A DNA stretch of 64,000 nt from CAZIKF01 sp964539825 (GTDB lineage Bacteria; Muiribacteriota; UBA6191), in NCBI GenBank assembly GCA_964539825.1, contig CAZIKF010000016.1, forward strand, positions 48,930 through 112,929, in the 5' to 3' direction. The notes under the pieces were generated by a model. The model searched no databases and had not been told where the DNA came from. It saw only the letters and a list, made by a program, of their open reading frames with translations. Shown here piece after piece: positions 41,989-52,294 of this stretch; the stretch's first letter is position 1, and each line of letters starts with the position of its first letter. The position numbers and the translations under genes were made by a program.

Positions 41989-44172
41989 TTACCCTTCCAC
42001 CAGTAAATGCTGCTTATCTCCCTCAGAACCTGGAGTACCTTCTGAAACTGTCTGAGTCGGGACCTCGACTTCGAAACATGCTCCATCTAAACAGTCCACA
42101 ACGCGAATCGAAGCCCGTAACTGTCGGCAGGCCAGGGCGCAATCATGAAGCCCGACCCCAAATCCATCCTTCTTGGTGGAATATCCATAAGAAAAAAGCC
42201 TCTCCCTATCCTCTGGCTTAATGCCAGGACCACGATCCTGGATTCGAAACAGGACCATACCCTGTGTGGAGTCGCAAACGGTGATGTTGATCACCCGATG
42301 GGAAGGCCTGGTAACCTCCATTGCTTCAATTGCGTTCTTGACCAGGTTTACGAGCACTCCCAGAATTCTGGAATGGGAAAGAAAAAGAACTGAATCAGAA
42401 TCTTTTTGACAAATTACTTTTACTTTTTTTACCCGCAGCAGGCCCTCCAGAACCTCGAGTGTCTGATCAATCAGACCCTGTGGATCAATTTCTTCCTCAA
42501 AGAGTGAAAGACGAGCGTATTTTTGCTGAGAATTTATCTCATTTGCCATGGTTTGTATTCTAGATTCCAGATCCGCTGCATCCGCATAGAGGCTCTTGGA
42601 CTGCTCTTCATGATGCTGGGAAATAACCTCGATCAGTTCCAGAAGATCCTGTCCCCGCTTTTCGCGGAAAAAGGGTCCCAATCTTTCTTTTTCCTGGTGA
42701 AGTAATTTTGAGGTCTCGCGCAAAGTCTGGAAGTGAGTTGTTTTTAGTGTGTTTTTCAAAGACTCTATTTTTAGCTTGACGCCGTTTAAAATATTTCCCA
42801 CATTATGCAGCGCACCGGAGGCTATCTCTGACATTCCAGCCAGGTGAGCGGACTCCAGAAGCTTGGACTGAACACGTTGGAATTCATCCTCAAGGTTCTT
42901 CAAGCTCATTAATTGGGTGAGTGTCTGTATGATATTCTCCACAAAAAGCTGTTCATACTGAGCGAGATCTTTGTTTGTGGAAATGTTTAACAGTGCCAGG
43001 GGAAATGACTCTTCTCCATAGATCAGAAAACTCCTGGAGTCCCCTGTTTTTAATCGTTTATCAAGTAATCCAATAATCCTTTGATTCAATGGCTCTTCGC
43101 TGGCGAGAAGTTGAAGCGCAGGCCCCTGGGTTTCTCCCAGGCGATGATCGCAGGGGAATTTCCAGGAAAGTTCCGGTGTCTTTGTTCTCGCTGCATCCGG
43201 CTCAACCTTGAGCGGAATTAATCGATCCGGGTGCTCAAAGAACCAAAAATGGATATCCCCGTCTGTAATCTCACCAAGATAGAGGTCGATGGTCTTACGA
43301 ATCTTTTTCACTGCAGACTCTCGATTCATAAGTTGCTGCCTGAAGGAACTCATAGATGTTTCTAATCGAACGTGCTCCTGCAAAGAACTCGTTCGCTCCT
43401 GAACCTCTTCCTCCAGGTTGGAATAAAGCCCTTGCAGCTCTGACTGCGCATTTTTTAGTTGTTCTTCTCTTTTTTGAATTCCATCCAGCATCCCATTGAA
43501 CTGATCCACCAGAATTCCAAGATCATCTTCCCCATATTTGATAGAGCGAATGGAGTAGTTTTGATCCCGATGGACCAACTCAGCTGTTTCAGCCAGGGAA
43601 ATTATAGGTCTCGAGAAATATTCCTGAGCTTTTAAAGAAAGAAAGGAAACTAATCCAATAGAGATAATCAAAGCCAGTAAAAAGAATCCGGTATTTTTCA
43701 GAAGTAGAAGTTCGACATCCTTGAGATCATGAACCACATAGAGGGTACCCTGGAATACATTTTTTAAGAACAGGGGCCTGGAAATGTAGGGAAGTCCATT
43801 GTCCAGAAACCACTGCAAATCCTCTCGACCCGGAGGAGGATTCATATCGGCGCGATGAAATCCGGCAAAGAGAGAGCCGGTTGAATCATAAACTGCCGCG
43901 ATCTGCAGAGATTTCTTATCCCTGAGAGAGTCTAATATCAAACCGGCTTCTACGGGATCTTTGAATGCCAGTGTAGGGATTAGTGAAGGTGCTATGGCCT
44001 TGCTCATGGTAAGCAAATCACTGCGAGTGAACTTTCCAAAAGTCTGGTATTCCTGGGTGAGAAAAAAGTACCCCAGTAAAAACAGCAGGATGGTGTTCGC
44101 TGTAAGAATCACCACCTGGAGCTTCAATAGAATCGGTTTAAGCGGAAGAATCCTGGTAAGGAATTGAATCAC
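41989..44172 (-). CDS. Membrane sensor histidine kinase with HAMP domain
   Basis: 727 aa. TM1 (residues 10-37), periplasmic sensor (about 40-160, PAS/CHASE-like), TM2 (165-190), HAMP (190-245), coiled coil, a GAF-like region (about 285-430), then a kinase whose H-box is ASGALHNVGNILNGV (His near 455), a variant of the usual HE/HD type. ATPase motifs are NLVKNAIEAM, DRGPGI and YGYSTKKDGFGVGLH. The ATGA overlap with the YfiR-type gene upstream (44169-44172) suggests that protein controls it in the periplasm. Confidence 0.9.
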   Translation of the reverse strand: MIQFLTRILPLKPILLKLQVVILTANTILLFLLGYFFLTQEYQTFGKFTRSDLLTMSKAIAPSLIPTLAFKDPVEAGLILDSLRDKKSLQIAAVYDSTGSLFAGFHRADMNPPPGREDLQWFLDNGLPYISRPLFLKNVFQGTLYVVHDLKDVELLLLKNTGFFLLALIISIGLVSFLSLKAQEYFSRPIISLAETAELVHRDQNYSIRSIKYGEDDLGILVDQFNGMLDGIQKREEQLKNAQSELQGLYSNLEEEVQERTSSLQEHVRLETSMSSFRQQLMNRESAVKKIRKTIDLYLGEITDGDIHFWFFEHPDRLIPLKVEPDAARTKTPELSWKFPCDHRLGETQGPALQLLASEEPLNQRIIGLLDKRLKTGDSRSFLIYGEESFPLALLNISTNKDLAQYEQLFVENIIQTLTQLMSLKNLEDEFQRVQSKLLESAHLAGMSEIASGALHNVGNILNGVKLKIESLKNTLKTTHFQTLRETSKLLHQEKERLGPFFREKRGQDLLELIEVISQHHEEQSKSLYADAADLESRIQTMANEINSQQKYARLSLFEEEIDPQGLIDQTLEVLEGLLRVKKVKVICQKDSDSVLFLSHSRILGVLVNLVKNAIEAMEVTRPSHRVINITVCDSTQGMVLFRIQDRGPGIKPEDRERLFSYGYSTKKDGFGVGLHDCALACRQLRASIRVVDCLDGACFEVEVPTQTVSEGTPGSEGDKQHLLVEG

Positions 44173-44744
44173 GGGGAGTAAATCCTGGCCAGTTTCAGTA
44201 GATCGGGACTGATTCGCAAGTCCTGCTTTTTCGCCTGTTCAAGATGAATTTCAAAGCGGAGACGGTTTCCTTCCTCAAAAAATCGTAAGATTCCTCCGTT
44301 CTGTAAAAAATCTTCGCCTGAGCCTACGGTCAATACCGGCAGATTTGAAAGAGAGCTTAATTCCTTTAAAGAATCCCCTGGTAAATATTCTCCGAAATAA
44401 GCAATGTGGCATGAGGTCAACTCAGCCACTGAGGACACTTTCAGGATTTTTACATTGCTCTTATTCCCATACAATTTATAAATGGAGTCTCTGAATTCTT
44501 CAGCAAGCTCAGAGCGCTTCTCCAGGAAGCAATATTGGGTAGTCTTACGCGATCCAAAAGGTGCGGGCCAGTTTACGAAAGAGCGGAAGTGATTCAAAAA
44601 AGCCGCTCTCAAGGGCAGAGATCGATCCAGCGAGTCGACGGGATCATCAGCCAGGACTGCTCCATAGCAAACCAGGAGAACCAGAAAAGCCCGGATCAGT
44701 CGCGCTGGGAAAGTACTTGAGAACACCTTTGTCTGATTCCTCAT
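44169..44744 (-). CDS. YfiR-family periplasmic protein (DUF4154)
   Basis: 191 aa with a signal peptide (residues ~14-32). Family features are LRAAFLNHFRSFVNWP near 47, VLTVGSGEDFLQNGGILRFFEEGNRLRFEIHLEQA near 135-170 and LRISPDLLKLARIYSP at the end. In Pseudomonas, YfiR is a periplasmic repressor of the diguanylate cyclase YfiN. Here it lies between a TonB receptor and a HAMP kinase, so it most likely relays an envelope signal to that kinase. Two conserved disulfide cysteines of YfiR are not clearly kept; C68 and C102-type positions only. Confidence 0.82.
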   Translation of the reverse strand: MRNQTKVFSSTFPARLIRAFLVLLVCYGAVLADDPVDSLDRSLPLRAAFLNHFRSFVNWPAPFGSRKTTQYCFLEKRSELAEEFRDSIYKLYGNKSNVKILKVSSVAELTSCHIAYFGEYLPGDSLKELSSLSNLPVLTVGSGEDFLQNGGILRFFEEGNRLRFEIHLEQAKKQDLRISPDLLKLARIYSP

Positions 44745-44750
44745 GTGTCT

Positions 44751-46823
44751 TTAAAAAGTCCTGCTCAATTGAAGAGTGAAAGTGCGTGAGAATATTGTAG
44801 GTGTGTAGGTGATTCTTTGACTGGCTATGGGATTAAATTCCAAATGCTCGGGTCCAAGGAGGTTTCTACCTATGAGGCTAAGATCCCAATCTGAAGATAG
44901 TTTGGCTCGATACTGCATATCCAGACCTAAGCAACTCTCTATATTCTGAGACTTCAAATCATCTGTATATCGAAGGATAACCGCTAGTTTTCTCTTCTCC
45001 GTGAGGTCTTTGGTGAGGGTCAGATGGAACTGGTTCTGAGGCGAGGCGCCATCAGCTAACGCCATGATTTCCGGTGTCACAGTGAATCCCGACTTTGCGC
45101 GCAGGTCCATATCGAGATAACTATAACCAAGGCGCAGCTTCAATCCTTTGCTAGGAAAAAACTCCAGGCTCAATTCACCACCCTGGGACTTACCTTCCAG
45201 AGCGTTTTGATGAATGGATGAAACCAGGAGTGATGGAAAGGGTATCGCCCCTGTGGGCGCTTGAGGCAGCGCACTGTTTGGCAGCACTGCCACGAGATCC
45301 TGGTAGTCAAAGCTAAACAGCGCGAGATCGATGCTCAGGTTCTCTCGAACCCGCCTCTTCATACCAGCCTCAAAGGCTATCATTTCCTCCTCCTTTACTG
45401 GCGGCCCTTTATCTAACTTGACCAGGCCCGGAAGAAGAGCTGGTGGGGCTGAAAAAGACTGTAGATTAAGGCTGCCGTCACGCTCAAATCGAGAGGGGGC
45501 GCGCACTGCTTTGGATAGGGAAGCCCAATAGGTTAAATCATCAGTTGGTGTGTAAAGAATTTTAGCACTGGGCTGTAAACTCAACCCGGAAAAATAATGA
45601 TCTTCAAATTTTGAACTGATAATCAGTTCAAGCTCTCCCTCCCTCAGGCTAATTTCATCCTGGATGAAACCGCTGATGAGCTCTTCTTCCCTCTGTGACG
45701 GGTCTAAATCGAGTCCATTTACACCCCAGGGAATATGGTCTCGAATCAGGCGGTAGGAAGCACCGTAAATCCACGTGTGTCGACCCCGGGAGGAGAGGGA
45801 TCTTTGAAACTCCAGATCAAGGGTGTCTTGCACAAGGGTAATGTAGTCTCCACCCAGGCGGTAACGGTCTAAATAGGCTCGCAGGTTGAATCCTGAACCA
45901 TCTTTACGAGTCTTCGATCGATTCAAAAGTAGGTAGGAACCTCGATTTTCAGCTAGACGCGGTAAACGGGAAGTCAGTTTGAGGGTTCCCGGCGCGGGCA
46001 CGAAGGGCAATTGGGCAGTATCGCTGATATCCAAATTATAAATTTCTCCATGAACACTAAGTAATTCTGTGTCAGAGATATCTCTATCCATGCGAAATCC
46101 AAATCGCTCCATGTCCCAGGAGTCTCTCCCCTTCCCCCCTGTTTCCTCGTCAAAGGGACGAGTATCGGCGGTTTTGCCGTAAAATCTAAAATCTCCCCAC
46201 TCTTCCAGGTTTGAGGAAGTGCGAAAGGAGAATCCTGGTTTTTCAAATTGCCCGACCTGCATGGATACAAAGGCTGGTTCGGTGCTGGAAACCTTTTTGG
46301 TGATAATATTGAGAATGCCGTTGACGGCATTACTGCCGTAAAGAGCAGCGCCGGGTCCTCGAACCACTTCAACACGATCGATGTTCTCCAGCATCAAATC
46401 CTGTAAATGCCAGAAGGTCCCTGAGAAAAGGGGTAAATACACGCTTCTCCCATCCACGAGGACCTGTAATTTGTTTGAGAACTCATTATGAAACCCGCGC
46501 GAGGAAATGGCCCAGGTATGAGAGTTAATCCCCGCTACAGCCATTCCAGGAACGAGTCTAAAAATATCGGGAAGGTGAACAATCGCTGAATTTAGGATGT
46601 CTTCGGCGGAAAGTACATGTATTGCGGCAGGTGTATTTTGAAGCTTTGACTCCTTTCTTGAAGGCAGGGTCACAACCACCTCAAGGCTCATAAGCTCCTC
46701 AAGGCTCAACTTCAACAACTGATTGAGTTCTGGGGAAGAACTTTTCTCTCCCGATACACCAGCGCTAAAAAAGACGAACAAAACGATGAAGAAAAGGTAC
46801 CTGTAACACATAGCAAATTTCAT
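44751..46823 (-). CDS. TonB-dependent outer-membrane receptor
   Basis: 690 aa. Signal peptide (1-25), then a short KLSLEELMSLEVVVTLPSRK segment and a plug domain with HVLSAEDI, LPDIFRLVPGM, VLVDGRSVYLPL and VEVVRGPGAALYGSNAVNGILNIITK (about 150). The beta-barrel runs to the C-terminal Phe (QLSRTF). The short N-terminal segment before the plug, also present in the divergent receptor, is common in receptors linked to YfiR/kinase signalling. Substrate unknown. First gene of a three-gene operon. Confidence 0.9.
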   Translation of the reverse strand: MKFAMCYRYLFFIVLFVFFSAGVSGEKSSSPELNQLLKLSLEELMSLEVVVTLPSRKESKLQNTPAAIHVLSAEDILNSAIVHLPDIFRLVPGMAVAGINSHTWAISSRGFHNEFSNKLQVLVDGRSVYLPLFSGTFWHLQDLMLENIDRVEVVRGPGAALYGSNAVNGILNIITKKVSSTEPAFVSMQVGQFEKPGFSFRTSSNLEEWGDFRFYGKTADTRPFDEETGGKGRDSWDMERFGFRMDRDISDTELLSVHGEIYNLDISDTAQLPFVPAPGTLKLTSRLPRLAENRGSYLLLNRSKTRKDGSGFNLRAYLDRYRLGGDYITLVQDTLDLEFQRSLSSRGRHTWIYGASYRLIRDHIPWGVNGLDLDPSQREEELISGFIQDEISLREGELELIISSKFEDHYFSGLSLQPSAKILYTPTDDLTYWASLSKAVRAPSRFERDGSLNLQSFSAPPALLPGLVKLDKGPPVKEEEMIAFEAGMKRRVRENLSIDLALFSFDYQDLVAVLPNSALPQAPTGAIPFPSLLVSSIHQNALEGKSQGGELSLEFFPSKGLKLRLGYSYLDMDLRAKSGFTVTPEIMALADGASPQNQFHLTLTKDLTEKRKLAVILRYTDDLKSQNIESCLGLDMQYRAKLSSDWDLSLIGRNLLGPEHLEFNPIASQRITYTPTIFSRTFTLQLSRTF

Positions 46824-47010
46824 TTCACCTTGAAGAAGAAGGGCTTCGATCTCAGTCTATGAGAGTCTGTCTGGACCAGCAACTTTTTGTTTAGACCTGG
46901 GAGAAGTGTACAATCCAAGACCAGAAATATGGATTTGATATCTGGAAATTCATTGGAGTATGATAGGTCATTAAGCAGAGAAAATTACCCTTTTAAACTA
47001 AATTGGTTAC
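46824..47010. promoter_or_regulatory. Divergent promoter region between two TonB receptor genes
   Basis: 187 bp between the two receptor starts. AT-rich towards the plus-strand gene (46970-47010). No clear Fur-box-like palindrome, so iron control is not supported by what I can see. Confidence 0.35.
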
Positions 47011-49092
47011 ATGAAAACCCCATTTTTCTCGCTATTCCTCTGGATAGTGATCATAAACCATCTATCTGCCGTATTTCAAAAGGATCCCTCTACCTTTTTT
47101 GATCTTAGTATGGAGGATTTACTCAATGTACCCGTACACATCACTACTCGCACAAAAATGGATCTGAAGAGGAGTCCTGGGGTAGTCCGTTCTTATTCAA
47201 GAGAAAATCTGCAATCCATGGGTCTTCGCTCTATCGCGGATTTACTGCGAATCATACCGGGCATACAGGTAGCACAATACCGCGCCGGGCATGAAGTTTT
47301 CTGGGTTCGTGGAGTGCAGTCACGATACAACAACAAGATCCTATTTCTTCTTGACGGTATTCCTATCCGAGATAATTATTACGGACACTTCACTGCCGCT
47401 GAAACCCTCCCTGTAGAGATCATAGACCGCGTGGAGATTCTTAACGGCCCCGGGTCGGTTGTCCATGGTGCCAATGCGTTCGCAGCGGTAATCTCAGTTA
47501 CCACAAAATCAAAGGGTAAGACCATACATGCGGGTACTGGTTCTTTTGGAAGGCGTGAGGGGGCTATTGAATGGGGTAATGAGAACCTCTACGGTTTTTT
47601 CCACTCCAAAAGTGAGGACGGATTCCAACCTCAAAGAGACTTTGAGGGCGCAAACATGATCAAGAAAGGACTTAGCAAGAGTCAGAAGGGAAGCAGTCAC
47701 TTTGGACTGTTTAAATCTGTTGTGGGAGAAATTGAAATCAGTGTGGGTATCAATTCCCATGATTACCCACAAAAATATCACGATTTTCAGAAAGCCTTTT
47801 CTTATATTCGAGATGATCACTTTCAGTCCGTGCGCTGGGAAAAGGCTCTGGGCCAGAACAAGTTTCTAGAGCTTTTTGCCCATTATCAAAACTTTCACTT
47901 TGCCAGAAATAAGACAAAACTAAAAAAGAAGGATTTAAGCCTTCTCAATAAAGTGAAATTTGAGACTCTAAACACCTCCCTTGGCGGATTCGACATGCTT
48001 CTTAGAGATATGCGGGGAGCCCATCAATGGATCTATGGTGTGTCTTATTTGCATGATCGCGGAGATGACATCGCCAAAGTACAGACCTTCAATGATGGCA
48101 ATCCACTCGATAATGGAGGTTCTCCCGAGCCCAACCTCTTTCCCGCTACAGTCAATCGGAATTCACTTAGCTTCTTTCTTCAGGATTTGATCGAAATTGA
48201 CCTCCATAACCTCTTGACCCTGGGGATTCGCATGGACCAGCTAGATGATTTTGAAGATGAATTCAACTACCGGATTGGCTGGTCCCGACAAGACGGCAAT
48301 TTTTACTCCAAGCTCTTATTCGGCACCGCATTCAGGATCCCATCCTATCGTGAATCTTCAGATATCAAGTCCTTCAATCTCACCCTACAGCCAGAACATC
48401 TCAAGACGCTGGAACTACAGTTGGGTATTCTTAAGGAGGGTCGCTTTGATTCCAACCTAACCTTCTTTAGCAATTCCTATGAAGATTTCATCAAGGAATT
48501 GAACGTGGATATGGTGGGAGCGCGTGCGGTGGGTGATGAGTATTACATCAATGCAAAGTGTAGAAGAATCACAGGACTTGAATTTTCGTGGCGGCGCGAA
48601 TATAGAGCGAGTAGCCTACGATTTGGCTTCACCCATTTTTTCAAGGCTGTGGAAGATCTCGGATTCGATCCGGCAACCAGGGGAATTACCTTCAAAGAAC
48701 CCTCCCTGGAACCAACCGTGGGAGAACATTCTCTACCCTTTCTGGCCAAAAACCACTGGACCCTTTCCTATGACTGGCGTGGTACTAATCCCGCACAGCG
48801 TTCAGGAATCCGTCTGACTTCCCTCGGGAGTAGAACCAGGCCTGCCCAATACCACAGCGCCAAAGACCTTGGCGACAAATACCCCGCACTGGTGTCGAAG
48901 AATAACCTTGGAGGAGAGTTCCTGGTGGATATTCATACCACGTTACCCCTCTTCGAAGATGTTGAGCTTCGCATCGGTATTTCAAACCTTCTTGATCAAA
49001 AAGTCTTTAGCGGTCCCTATGGAAATGAAGATCAATATGATATCGAGTGGGCTGGCCGAACCTATTCGCTCATGGTCAGTTCAAAATTCTGA
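47011..49092 (+). CDS. TonB-dependent outer-membrane receptor
   Basis: 693 aa. Signal peptide 1-22, short FDLSMEDLLNVPVHITTRTK segment, plug with LRSIADLLRIIPGIQV, VRGVQSRYNNKILFLLDG and VEILNGPGSVVHGANAFAAVISVTTK (about 150), then a barrel ending SLMVSSKF with terminal Phe. Only distantly similar to the divergent receptor in the barrel, so probably a different ligand. It precedes the Pel cluster by 77 bp. Confidence 0.9.
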   Translation: MKTPFFSLFLWIVIINHLSAVFQKDPSTFFDLSMEDLLNVPVHITTRTKMDLKRSPGVVRSYSRENLQSMGLRSIADLLRIIPGIQVAQYRAGHEVFWVRGVQSRYNNKILFLLDGIPIRDNYYGHFTAAETLPVEIIDRVEILNGPGSVVHGANAFAAVISVTTKSKGKTIHAGTGSFGRREGAIEWGNENLYGFFHSKSEDGFQPQRDFEGANMIKKGLSKSQKGSSHFGLFKSVVGEIEISVGINSHDYPQKYHDFQKAFSYIRDDHFQSVRWEKALGQNKFLELFAHYQNFHFARNKTKLKKKDLSLLNKVKFETLNTSLGGFDMLLRDMRGAHQWIYGVSYLHDRGDDIAKVQTFNDGNPLDNGGSPEPNLFPATVNRNSLSFFLQDLIEIDLHNLLTLGIRMDQLDDFEDEFNYRIGWSRQDGNFYSKLLFGTAFRIPSYRESSDIKSFNLTLQPEHLKTLELQLGILKEGRFDSNLTFFSNSYEDFIKELNVDMVGARAVGDEYYINAKCRRITGLEFSWRREYRASSLRFGFTHFFKAVEDLGFDPATRGITFKEPSLEPTVGEHSLPFLAKNHWTLSYDWRGTNPAQRSGIRLTSLGSRTRPAQYHSAKDLGDKYPALVSKNNLGGEFLVDIHTTLPLFEDVELRIGISNLLDQKVFSGPYGNEDQYDIEWAGRTYSLMVSSKF

Positions 49093-49169
49093 TTTATGCC
49101 CTAACCTCCCAAAGTGTTGTACACTGAACGACACTACCAAATCCATACTCTTGTACAGGAGGTTTTGAA

Positions 49170-49706
49170 GTGTCGAAGCTGGGTCAGACCTATGAAATCT
49201 TTCAACCACGAATCCCACCCGGTACTGTCTTATATGGCTTTTTTACTCTCGTATTGACCATCTTAACCTACTCCTCTGCGGGCATACTCTCAGCCCTGTT
49301 TTTCTTGGGTGCTATTTTTCTTAGCGTCATCACTGCAAGACGCATCTCCAGAAAGTTCTGCGGAGTGTGGTTTCACCAGCAAGGGATTCGAGTCAAGACC
49401 CCGGGTTCTCTCGTGCCCGGAGGAGCGCTCAGTTTCTGGTTTCGGGAAGAAGAAATCCCCATAGGGACTCTCGATGATTTTCGGTGGGACGCACAGGATG
49501 TTGAGCAGGTCGAGAACGGTAGTATGGATAGATGGCAGGAAATTACTTTTTTAATCTCCTGGACAGACGAATCTGAACGCTTCCAGGAGATCCAATACAC
49601 CGAGTCCTTCGAGCCCGGCTCTATCAGCAGGCTCCAAAGAGCCACTCCGCGACTGACTGAGATGGCTGAGGAAGCTGAAAGCCAGGACGATTATTACGAC
49701 GAATAG
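49170..49706 (+). CDS. Two-helix membrane protein of unknown function, head of the pel cluster
   Basis: 178 aa, GTG start at 49170 with CAGGAGG 7 nt upstream. Two transmembrane helices in a hairpin (about 21-53), then a basic patch, a soluble beta-rich domain (60-150) and an acidic tail ending DDYYDE. It has neither the lipobox nor the aromatic belt expected of PelC, although it is about the same length. Position directly before pelA (29 bp) suggests a role in Pel production. No family recognised. Confidence 0.65.
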   Translation: MSKLGQTYEIFQPRIPPGTVLYGFFTLVLTILTYSSAGILSALFFLGAIFLSVITARRISRKFCGVWFHQQGIRVKTPGSLVPGGALSFWFREEEIPIGTLDDFRWDAQDVEQVENGSMDRWQEITFLISWTDESERFQEIQYTESFEPGSISRLQRATPRLTEMAEEAESQDDYYDE

Positions 49707-49735
49707 TCTTGAACCTTCATCCCGGTTAGACCCTT

Positions 49736-52294
49736 ATGGTGCGAATCCTTCTCCTTCTGTTCCTGATTAATTGCTGTATTCATTCTGCGGCAAAAGCAAA
49801 GTTTCCCTACCTGGTCTACTACGGTAGCGACCTCAAATTGGAGGAGTTCTCAAGATTCGAAACCGTCGTTATCGATCCCAAGCATTATCCTGATGTCAAA
49901 AAAGTTCAAAGTCGTACCCTGGGGTATATTAGCGTGGGTGAAATTGAAAACTTTCGCTCCCATTACAAAGAGGCTGAGCGCTTAGGTCTGTTGGGAGAGA
50001 TCAATCCGAATTGGCCAGATAGCCGCTTTGTTTCCCTCCAGGGTAAAGTATGGGAAAAAATGGTCCTCGAAAAACTGGTTCCCAAGATTCTTTCAGGAGG
50101 ATACAAAGGTCTCTTTCTTGATACTGTGGACTCCCTGCTATTTAGCGGTCAAAGCCAGGAGAGTATTCTGGAATTTCTAACTGCTTTGCGAAAGCGCTTT
50201 CCCGAGATTCACATTCAGATGAATCGAGGTCTGGAAATTGCCGCACGGGCGCCGGTGGACTCGCTTCTTCTTGAATCTACCATTGCTGATCATAATTTCA
50301 AAACCAAAGGATATGAACTCATTCAGAATGGTCCCACTTTTGACTTTCCAGCCAAAATAGAGCTTTTCAGTCTGGATTATTGGGATCCATCGGACCCTGC
50401 GGGTCAGCGCTACATTTATGACGAAGCGGTAAAAAAGGGATACCAACCGCTGGTTTCCGATCTTAGCCTTCAGTCTTTACCAATCTTACTCCGAGACAAG
50501 TCCGGTGAATATATCCTCAGTAATGGATGGAGACCGCTTCCTTCGACTTTGCAGCGCAGGATCGTGGCTCTCTATGACTCAAGAGCAGGAGAGACTAGCT
50601 TTGCCAACCAGGTACACGATTACCTGGAGGTGATCCTTAATTATTACGGTTATTTCTGTGACTACTACGACATGGCTAACCCGCCAACCATCCTGGATGG
50701 TTCTCCGATACTATTCTGGATTAAAAAAGGGGATGATTTCGAAAAGCCCATAGTCTTTCTTAAATGGCTCTATGAGCAAAAATTGAAGGGTTCCAGGATT
50801 CTTTGGTTTGGCTCGGTTCCGGGCATGGCTCCCTGGACGGATAAGAAATCCAGTGAGAAAATTTCCTCATTTGTTGAGGAGAAATTTCAATTTCAGCCTG
50901 CGGTTTACCATTCCGACAGCAAGTTGGGTATCAAGGTGAAAACCGGGCAAGAGTTACTGGGTTTTGAAGCTCCCATGAATATTTTTAGCATCGGAATATT
51001 CAAGGAATTTGTTCCCCTCCATGACGGTATGGTCACACTCCTTGGTCTTCAGAACTCGTCTGGTACTGACTCTTCCGCCGTGTTTCAAGCTCCCTGGGGA
51101 CTCTTTGCCCAGGGAGACATGATCCTTCTAGACCGGTACGATAAACAACGTTGGCTAGTGAATCCCTATGTTTTGGTTCAAAAATCCTTACTTACCCACT
51201 ATCCCATTCCAGAAACCACGACTATACGTGGAAAACGAATCTTCTATGCACATATAGATGGTGACGGGGCTCTCTCCAAGAGCACCTATTGCAAGGGGAA
51301 ATTAAACCTTGAATGTATGCTCACTTTTCTCAACGAGTTTCCAGTGCGAACGGGAATCAGTCTCATAGGTGGAGAGATGGACAGGAAACTCAAGGGTAAT
51401 GACAGGGCACGTCGAGCAGCACGTGAACTCATGGCACACCCCCTGGTAGAGCCAGCCACACATACCTATTCCCACCCCTTTGACTGGGAGAGCGGAGTGG
51501 TCGCTATGACCCTGGACCCGGGGGCTAAGGTTGCTCCATGGGGGGAATCTGGTTCCGCATACAAACTTCCCGCAGGGAAAGTTGATATGAGACTGGAAGC
51601 CACTGGCTCCATCGATTTGATATCCAAACTCATCCCCAAGTCCAAGAAAGTGAAGTCTCTATATTGGTCAGGTAGCTGTAACCCCACCGAAAAACAACTC
51701 GCTTACCTGAACAAACACAAGATCCCAAACCTCAACGGTGGAGACAGCTTCTTTGATGTCAAACATCCCAGTCTTGCTTACTTATTTCCGCTGACCCGAA
51801 TGGTGGGGCGTCAGCGTCAAATTTATTCCAGTAATGCCAACGAAAACGTATACACCTATCTCTGGACCAGGCAGTTCTGGGGATTTTCCAAGGTTCTTGA
51901 AACCTTTGAAAAAACTGGAAAGCCTCTCAGAATCAAACCAATCAATGTTTATTACCATTTCTATTCCCTTGAGAAACATCCCTCTTACCGGGCACTTCAA
52001 AAGATCTACCGTACCCTACACCAGTGGAGAAAAGACCTGGTCAATGTCTACCCCTCTGAATTCATTCGAATCGCCCAGGGTTTTTTTGAGGTTCAAATTG
52101 AACGAAAAGGTCTGCATAAATTTCAGATCACTGGTGCTGAGAATCTTAAGGATTTTCGCTTCCCAGGCGATGTAAGGGTAAGGGGCCAGAACATAGAAGC
52201 AACTTTTTACGACCCGGGTCAGGATGTGACCTATATTCGCATTGGTCCAAAATCCAGTGCTCTTTTTGAAATTTCCGGCCCCGGAAGTTCATGA
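49736..52294 (+). CDS. pelA: PelA-like periplasmic hydrolase/deacetylase
   Basis: 852 aa with a signal peptide (1-20). The N-terminal GH114-like domain (25-270) has YYGSDLKLEEF, LGYISVGEIENF and GGYKGLFLDTVDSLLF. A central alpha/beta region follows. The polysaccharide deacetylase-like domain carries DGDGA near 505 and HTYSHPFDW near 574, as expected for metal-binding Asp/His residues. PelA trims and partially de-N-acetylates the GalNAc-rich Pel polymer in the periplasm. The pelB overlap (4 bp) shows coupling. Roughly 100 residues shorter than Pseudomonas PelA. Confidence 0.88.
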   Translation: MVRILLLLFLINCCIHSAAKAKFPYLVYYGSDLKLEEFSRFETVVIDPKHYPDVKKVQSRTLGYISVGEIENFRSHYKEAERLGLLGEINPNWPDSRFVSLQGKVWEKMVLEKLVPKILSGGYKGLFLDTVDSLLFSGQSQESILEFLTALRKRFPEIHIQMNRGLEIAARAPVDSLLLESTIADHNFKTKGYELIQNGPTFDFPAKIELFSLDYWDPSDPAGQRYIYDEAVKKGYQPLVSDLSLQSLPILLRDKSGEYILSNGWRPLPSTLQRRIVALYDSRAGETSFANQVHDYLEVILNYYGYFCDYYDMANPPTILDGSPILFWIKKGDDFEKPIVFLKWLYEQKLKGSRILWFGSVPGMAPWTDKKSSEKISSFVEEKFQFQPAVYHSDSKLGIKVKTGQELLGFEAPMNIFSIGIFKEFVPLHDGMVTLLGLQNSSGTDSSAVFQAPWGLFAQGDMILLDRYDKQRWLVNPYVLVQKSLLTHYPIPETTTIRGKRIFYAHIDGDGALSKSTYCKGKLNLECMLTFLNEFPVRTGISLIGGEMDRKLKGNDRARRAARELMAHPLVEPATHTYSHPFDWESGVVAMTLDPGAKVAPWGESGSAYKLPAGKVDMRLEATGSIDLISKLIPKSKKVKSLYWSGSCNPTEKQLAYLNKHKIPNLNGGDSFFDVKHPSLAYLFPLTRMVGRQRQIYSSNANENVYTYLWTRQFWGFSKVLETFEKTGKPLRIKPINVYYHFYSLEKHPSYRALQKIYRTLHQWRKDLVNVYPSEFIRIAQGFFEVQIERKGLHKFQITGAENLKDFRFPGDVRVRGQNIEATFYDPGQDVTYIRIGPKSSALFEISGPGSS

